Positions 60,748 to 64,000 of a stretch of 64,000 nt of DNA are shown piece after piece. A program made the position numbers and the translations under genes. The stretch comes from BOKV01 sp041739465. GTDB taxonomy: Bacteria; Pseudomonadota; Alphaproteobacteria; Rhizobiales; Rhizobiaceae. Under the pieces are notes generated by a model. The model saw only the letters and a program-made list of their open reading frames with translations, was not told the origin of the DNA and did no database searches. The stretch is from NCBI GenBank assembly GCA_041739465.1, contig JBGSNX010000081.1:25550-89549 (forward strand), read 5' to 3'. The first letter of the stretch is position 1, and every line of letters begins with the position of its first letter.

Positions 60748-61634
60748 GGAAGGATTTTCCCGTATTGGGTTTGATAGGTTTCGACAGAAGCTTCGAACCG
60801 TTCCAGATTCTCCTGCGTATATGCAGCATAGTCTGCGCCGGGGGCATCAAGGTAGAGCTCTGAAACGAGGCTCCACATGGTTTCACGCAAAAGCGAGGCG
60901 CATTGCATCGCCGCATGCGAGCGGACGAGGTCGGCATCAGGAACCTTGCCAAAATATGCGGCAAGCAATTCGGCTGATTGTTCCTTGTCCATGCCGGCGT
61001 TTGAGGAAAGACCGGCAAGGTCGAAAATCGCGGTCGAAAATCCGGCATATTCAAAATCGATCAGCCACAGTTTGCGGCCGTCGTCCAGAATATTGGCGGG
61101 TAAAAGATCATTGTGCCCGAAAACCACCGGCAACGGCGACTGCACCGCTTCCAGCGCTTCGCACAAGGCAAGCCATTGCGGCAGCATCCCGGCCAAGCGG
61201 CTTTTGCCCTCTGACAGGGTGCGCGCGTAATCGCGAATGACGTGGAACACCCAGAACATGAAACCGGGGCCGGACACCCTGGCTGGCATTTGCGTGTGGA
61301 AGTTTCGCACCAGTGCCGCGATGCGCTCGATATTGGCGCAGACATCGTCAGCGCCATAGGTTTTTGCGCCTAGAAACTGGCTGACCATGACCCCTGTTTG
61401 TGCAAACTCGATGCACGGCGCAAAGCCTGCTGCATGGGCGGCCTTGGCCACCATCAGTTCGCGGTCGCGAAAAACGTGGTGAAACGGGAAATCCTTGCCA
61501 AAGCGCACGACGTGCTCACCAGCGGAATCCGCTACCCGCCAGCTTTCATTGCTCAGCCCGCCTTTGAGGGAAGTGACTGAAATGGCGCCTTGCCAACAGG
61601 GAAGTGCACGAATTCGGGATTGGCTGTCGGACAT
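60744..61634 (-). CDS. Choline/ethanolamine kinase-like phosphotransferase
   Basis: This 296-residue protein has the aminoglycoside/choline kinase fold. The catalytic loop is FGHNDLLPANIL (His174, Asp176, Asn181) and the metal motif is IDFEYAG (Asp193, Glu195). GGLSNESWRV is the nucleotide-binding strand-loop. It is closest in layout to choline kinases, with LIDFEYAG typical of that group. The GcvT-type oxidoreductase starts inside its stop, suggesting that both act on a shared methylated amino alcohol; this is inference. It diverges from the MAPEG-DGPF-sigma operon. Confidence 0.85.
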   Translation of the reverse strand: MSDSQSRIRALPCWQGAISVTSLKGGLSNESWRVADSAGEHVVRFGKDFPFHHVFRDRELMVAKAAHAAGFAPCIEFAQTGVMVSQFLGAKTYGADDVCANIERIAALVRNFHTQMPARVSGPGFMFWVFHVIRDYARTLSEGKSRLAGMLPQWLALCEALEAVQSPLPVVFGHNDLLPANILDDGRKLWLIDFEYAGFSTAIFDLAGLSSNAGMDKEQSAELLAAYFGKVPDADLVRSHAAMQCASLLRETMWSLVSELYLDAPGADYAAYTQENLERFEASVETYQTQYGKILP

Positions 61635-61719
61635 CGTTACTTTGACTCATGTTTTCATTGAAAGCTGGCACATGCATGGCTGCCAACGCAATCGTCATCG
61701 GCTAAGAGCCGAGTGCTTG

Positions 61720-61735
61720 TTGAAAATATTTTCAA
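61720..61735. promoter_or_regulatory. Perfect 16-bp palindrome, candidate operator
   Basis: TTGAAAAT-ATTTTCAA is an exact 16-bp palindrome in the 182-bp gap between the kinase gene (start 61634) and the MAPEG gene (start 61817). It lies 15 bases before the -35 element at 61751. It fits the size of an operator for a dimeric repressor; no known box was recognised. Confidence 0.5.
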
Positions 61736-61750
61736 GAAAATTTCACCCGT

Positions 61751-61777
61751 TGTCGAAATCGGCCATCGACCGGCGTC
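61751..61777 (+). promoter_or_regulatory. ECF42-type promoter before the MAPEG gene
   Basis: TGTCGA (61751-61756) and CGTC (61774-61777) are 17 bases apart. They match the -35 TGTCGA and -10 CG(A/T)C pattern reported for ECF42 sigma factors. Transcription would begin near 61784 and run through the MAPEG, DGPF and sigma genes, making the operon self-activated. Confidence 0.6.
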
Positions 61778-61816
61778 CTCGGGCTGTAACAAACTCCAAA
61801 CCAGAGGAAACTTTCA

Positions 61817-62209
61817 ATGACCTTCGAAACAACCCCAATTTACGCTCTCGCGCTCTCTGCCATCTTCCTTGTCCTTTTCATCCGTGTTTCGGCAATGCGT
61901 TCAGCCACCGGCATTTCGTTTGGCGATGGTGGCAGTGCCGCACTGCTGCATCGGGTACGCCAACACGGGAATTTTGTCGAATGGGTGCCATTTGTCCTGG
62001 TTCTGATGATCCTGGCAGAAGGCATGGGTGCGCCCGCTCTCTACCTTCACATCTCCGGCGCATTGCTGTTGATTGGCCGCATTGCCCACCCGTTCGGCCT
62101 GGAGGCCGACAATGCCGGCCACCCCTTGCGTTATGTCGGCAACGGCTCGAACATTCTTGCCACGCTCAATGCCATGGTCTGCCTTGGCATGAACCTCTTC
62201 TTCAACTGA
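61817..62209 (+). CDS. MAPEG-family membrane protein
   Basis: This 130-residue protein has four helices and the MAPEG signature in RVRQHGNFVEWVPFVLVL: Asn52, Glu55 and Pro58. MAPEG proteins are membrane glutathione transferases or peroxidases in eukaryotes; bacterial members are mostly uncharacterised but have been linked to glutathione conjugation. AGAGGAAAC lies 6-7 bases before ATG 61817. It is the first gene of the three-gene ECF42 operon, 31 bases before the DGPF gene. Confidence 0.9.
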   Translation: MTFETTPIYALALSAIFLVLFIRVSAMRSATGISFGDGGSAALLHRVRQHGNFVEWVPFVLVLMILAEGMGAPALYLHISGALLLIGRIAHPFGLEADNAGHPLRYVGNGSNILATLNAMVCLGMNLFFN

Positions 62210-62240
62210 CACCCCCACCCAGAAAAAGGAGTAACCAGCC

Positions 62241-62600
62241 ATGAAATACATGCTGCTCATATACAATGATCCTGCCCGTGAACCTGCCTACGGAACTGCG
62301 GATTTCCAGGCCATGATGTCCGGCTTTTTTGCGCTCAACGAGAAAATGGTTGCCGACGGGGTTCTGCGCGGCGGTGAAGGCCTCCAGGGCGTGGAAACTG
62401 CGACCTCGCTGCGCATCAAAGGCGGCAAGGTAGAAACCATGGACGGGCCATTTGCCGAAACCCGCGAACACCTTGGCGGATATTACGTTATCGAGGTGCA
62501 AGATCTTGATGCCGCACTGAAATACGCGGCCATGGTTCCCGCGGCGGGTTTCGGTACCATCGAGGTTCGCCCGTTGATGGACTACAACCCGGCAGGATGA
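62241..62600 (+). CDS. DGPF/YCII-domain protein
   Basis: This 119-residue protein of the YCII-related superfamily has the DGPF motif at 68-71, in TMDGPFAETREHLGGYYVIE. The N-terminus MKYMLLIYNDP is typical. DGPF proteins are the standard genomic partners and presumed targets of ECF41/ECF42-type sigma factors; their enzymatic role is unknown. GGAG lies before ATG 62241 (AAAAAGGAGTAACCAGCC). The sigma gene begins 4 bases after its stop. Confidence 0.93.
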   Translation: MKYMLLIYNDPAREPAYGTADFQAMMSGFFALNEKMVADGVLRGGEGLQGVETATSLRIKGGKVETMDGPFAETREHLGGYYVIEVQDLDAALKYAAMVPAAGFGTIEVRPLMDYNPAG

Positions 62601-62604
62601 ACGC

Positions 62605-63849
62605 GTGAACGGCATTGCATCGCAAGCCATCAGCGTATCAAGGGCGATCGATACCTTGATGCGGGAAGACCGGGGGCGGCTGCTGGCCGCCCTCGTTTCG
62701 CGATTGCGCAATCTCGACCTTGCCGAGGAAGCGCTTCAGGAAGCGGCAATATCTGCCATGCAGCATTGGGGACGGTCTGGCCTGCCCTCGTCGCCAAAAG
62801 CCTGGTTGCTGAAAGTGGCTTTTCGCAAAGCGCTCGACAAGATGCGCGGTGCCAAGCGGTCGCAACAGAACGCGCAAGCATTTTCACTGGTGATGCCGGA
62901 CATGATCGAAGACGAGCCGGACGAAATTCCCGACGAGCGGCTGCGCCTGATTTTCACCTGTTGCCACCCGGCGCTCGATCCCAAAAGCCAGGTGGCGCTG
63001 ACCCTTCGAACGATCTGCGGATTGACAACTGGTGAGATCGCCAACGCGTTTCTGGACACGGAAACCACCATGGGCCAGCGCATCAGCCGGGCAAAATCGA
63101 AAATCACAAATGCCGCAATTCCCTTTTCAGTACCTGATGCCGAGGAATGGGACAGCCGTTGTGACACTGTACTCACCACAGTCTACCTGATTTTCACGAC
63201 AGGCTATGTTGCGGGCCGCAACGAGGAACGGGACCTGTGTGCAGAGGCCATATTCCTCGCGCGACTTCTGGATGTCCTGCGTTCAGGAAATCCGGAAATA
63301 CAAGGTGCGCTGGCCCTGATGCTGCTGACCGATGCAAGGCGAAATGCACGAACAGGGCCTGATGGCGCAAGCGTTCCACCTGGTGAGCAGGACCGGAGCC
63401 TATGGAACCTGGAAAAGATTGCCGAAGGAAGGCAGCAACTGGACAAGGCAATGGCGCTGCGCGCACCGGGGCCATTCCAGATCAAGGCTGCCATCAGCGA
63501 TTGCCACATGGCGGAAAATGGACCTGACTGGCCACAGATTGCGCTGCTTTACCGCTCCTTGTTCACCCGGGAACCGAACCCGGTTGTTGAGCTCAACCTT
63601 GCCGTTGCAACAGCGGAGGCAGGCTTTGCAAAAGCTGGCCTCATGCTGTGCGAACAGCTTGGCGCCGAGTTGGAAAAATACCAGCCCTTTCACGCCGCGA
63701 GAGCCGACCTTCTGGCGAAAAACGGCCGGGCAAAGGAAGCGCTTGCAGCCTATGACACAGCAATGGATATGATCGGCGAAGGACCGGAGCGCCTGTTTTT
63801 GGAAAAACGACGGGCCATGCTGGTCTCAAGCGGATTGCCGGGGGAATGA
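62605..63849 (+). CDS. ECF sigma factor, ECF42 group, with C-terminal TPR-like extension
   Basis: This 414-residue protein combines a sigma-2/sigma-4 core (residues 10-170; LAEEALQEAAISAMQHW in region 2 and LTTGEIANAFLDTETTMGQRISRAKSKI in region 4, cited as TTGEIANAFL and GQRISRAKSKI) with a long C-terminal extension (about 180-414) of helical, TPR-like repeats and the conserved HPALDPKSQVALTLR. ECF42 proteins have no anti-sigma factor; the extension itself controls activity. The start is GTG 62605. The upstream DGPF gene and the promoter motif support this group. Confidence 0.92.
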   Translation: MNGIASQAISVSRAIDTLMREDRGRLLAALVSRLRNLDLAEEALQEAAISAMQHWGRSGLPSSPKAWLLKVAFRKALDKMRGAKRSQQNAQAFSLVMPDMIEDEPDEIPDERLRLIFTCCHPALDPKSQVALTLRTICGLTTGEIANAFLDTETTMGQRISRAKSKITNAAIPFSVPDAEEWDSRCDTVLTTVYLIFTTGYVAGRNEERDLCAEAIFLARLLDVLRSGNPEIQGALALMLLTDARRNARTGPDGASVPPGEQDRSLWNLEKIAEGRQQLDKAMALRAPGPFQIKAAISDCHMAENGPDWPQIALLYRSLFTREPNPVVELNLAVATAEAGFAKAGLMLCEQLGAELEKYQPFHAARADLLAKNGRAKEALAAYDTAMDMIGEGPERLFLEKRRAMLVSSGLPGE

Positions 63850-63924
63850 GAGGCAAAAATCACTCCCATTCGATTGTCTGAATCTCGCATAAGTGTTTGA
63901 AAACTCGATGGTAAGTACCCGGTC

Positions 63925-63955
63925 TGACGGTCATTCTCCGACTGTGAGGCCGTCA
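63925..63955 (+). terminator. Weak hairpin after the sigma factor gene
   Basis: TGACGG (63925-63930) and CCGTCA (63950-63955) pair around a 19-base loop and are followed by AAAATG, not a T-run. The last 151 bases of the window hold no other recognisable feature. Confidence 0.2.
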
Positions 63956-64000
63956 AAATGCTACGCTTTTGATTTCATTGAAAAAACTGCCAGAAAAAAT

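Noticed and set aside
61666..61681. Sigma-54-like TGGCAC-N5-TGGCT element in the divergent gap
   Set aside because: The GG-N10-GC spacing fits but the -12 element departs from TTGC(A/T), no enhancer site or sigma-54 activator is visible, and the ECF42 motif explains the operon better.
63850..64000. Mobile-element or attachment site at the right end
   Set aside because: Only a weak inverted repeat and AT-rich DNA are present; there is no integrase, tRNA end or flanking direct repeat.

Overview
The window reads as chromosome of an alphaproteobacterium of the order Hyphomicrobiales (Rhizobiales), probably a Phyllobacteriaceae- or Rhizobiaceae-like, possibly marine lineage. The support is gene content and local order: IalB-family gene next to coxB-coxA, split b/b' ATP synthase stator subunits after atpI-atpB-atpE, a DUF6101 protein, a RibB with a decayed GTP cyclohydrolase II half, an SbmA/BacA-type transporter, GANTC (CcrM) sites and a GTTC-N7-GTTC LexA box. 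Genes are tightly packed, many with 4-base ATGA overlaps. I see no tRNA, rRNA, CRISPR array, insertion sequence or phage gene.

Layout. 1-6 kb: cytochrome aa3 oxidase genes (coxA cut by the window edge), an IalB-like secreted protein, an MFS exporter, TldD and a FecR-domain protein. 6-19.6 kb: pdxH, a lipoprotein, an HD-GYP protein, then a long + strand run: DnaJ-like chaperone, fabI, histidine phosphatase, aroC, ribB, a periplasmic repeat protein, a histone-deacetylase-like enzyme, xseB, a SCO1 copper protein, tlyA and an RNA methyltransferase. 19.6-22.2 kb: an acyl-CoA dehydrogenase/enoyl-CoA hydratase operon on the - strand. 22.3-28.6 kb: tsaC, an FAD oxidase, DUF6101, ubiA, purD and small membrane proteins. 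28.7-38.7 kb: a - strand block with glyQ and glyS separated by lemA, DUF2207, CDGSH and fasciclin genes, then phzF, sppA, a methyltransferase and DUF2007. 38.8-45.9 kb: polyprenyl synthase, a TPR protein, ispE, moaB, a radical SAM gene and rnhB. 45.9-57.5 kb, all on -: the F0 ATP synthase operon, a SleB hydrolase, der, a YfgM-like protein, NnrU, a TctCBA transporter and an SbmA/BacA transporter. 57.5-58.1 kb is non-coding and rich in inverted repeats. 58.3-61.6 kb: a GcvT-type FAD oxidoreductase overlapping a choline-kinase-like gene. 61.8-63.8 kb: MAPEG, DGPF/YCII protein and an ECF42-type sigma factor.

Most of the window is housekeeping. The most informative new signals are regulatory sites read directly from the DNA: an FNR/FixK-type dyad between coxB and ialB; a sigma-32-like promoter before the DnaJ-like gene; a LiuR-like (MerR) dyad before the acyl-CoA dehydrogenase operon; a textbook LexA box before the radical SAM gene; a sigma-70 promoter for the atp operon; a large hairpin with a U-tract spanning the rnhB start; and, in the 182-bp divergent gap at 61.6-61.8 kb, a perfect 16-bp palindrome plus a TGTCGA-N17-CGTC element matching the ECF42 promoter pattern, which would make MAPEG-DGPF-sigma an autoregulated operon. 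The kinase/GcvT-oxidoreductase pair divergent from that operon is the best candidate for an uncharacterised pathway.

Coordinates of hairpins and motifs were counted by eye. Family assignments rest on recognisable motifs, not on database searches.
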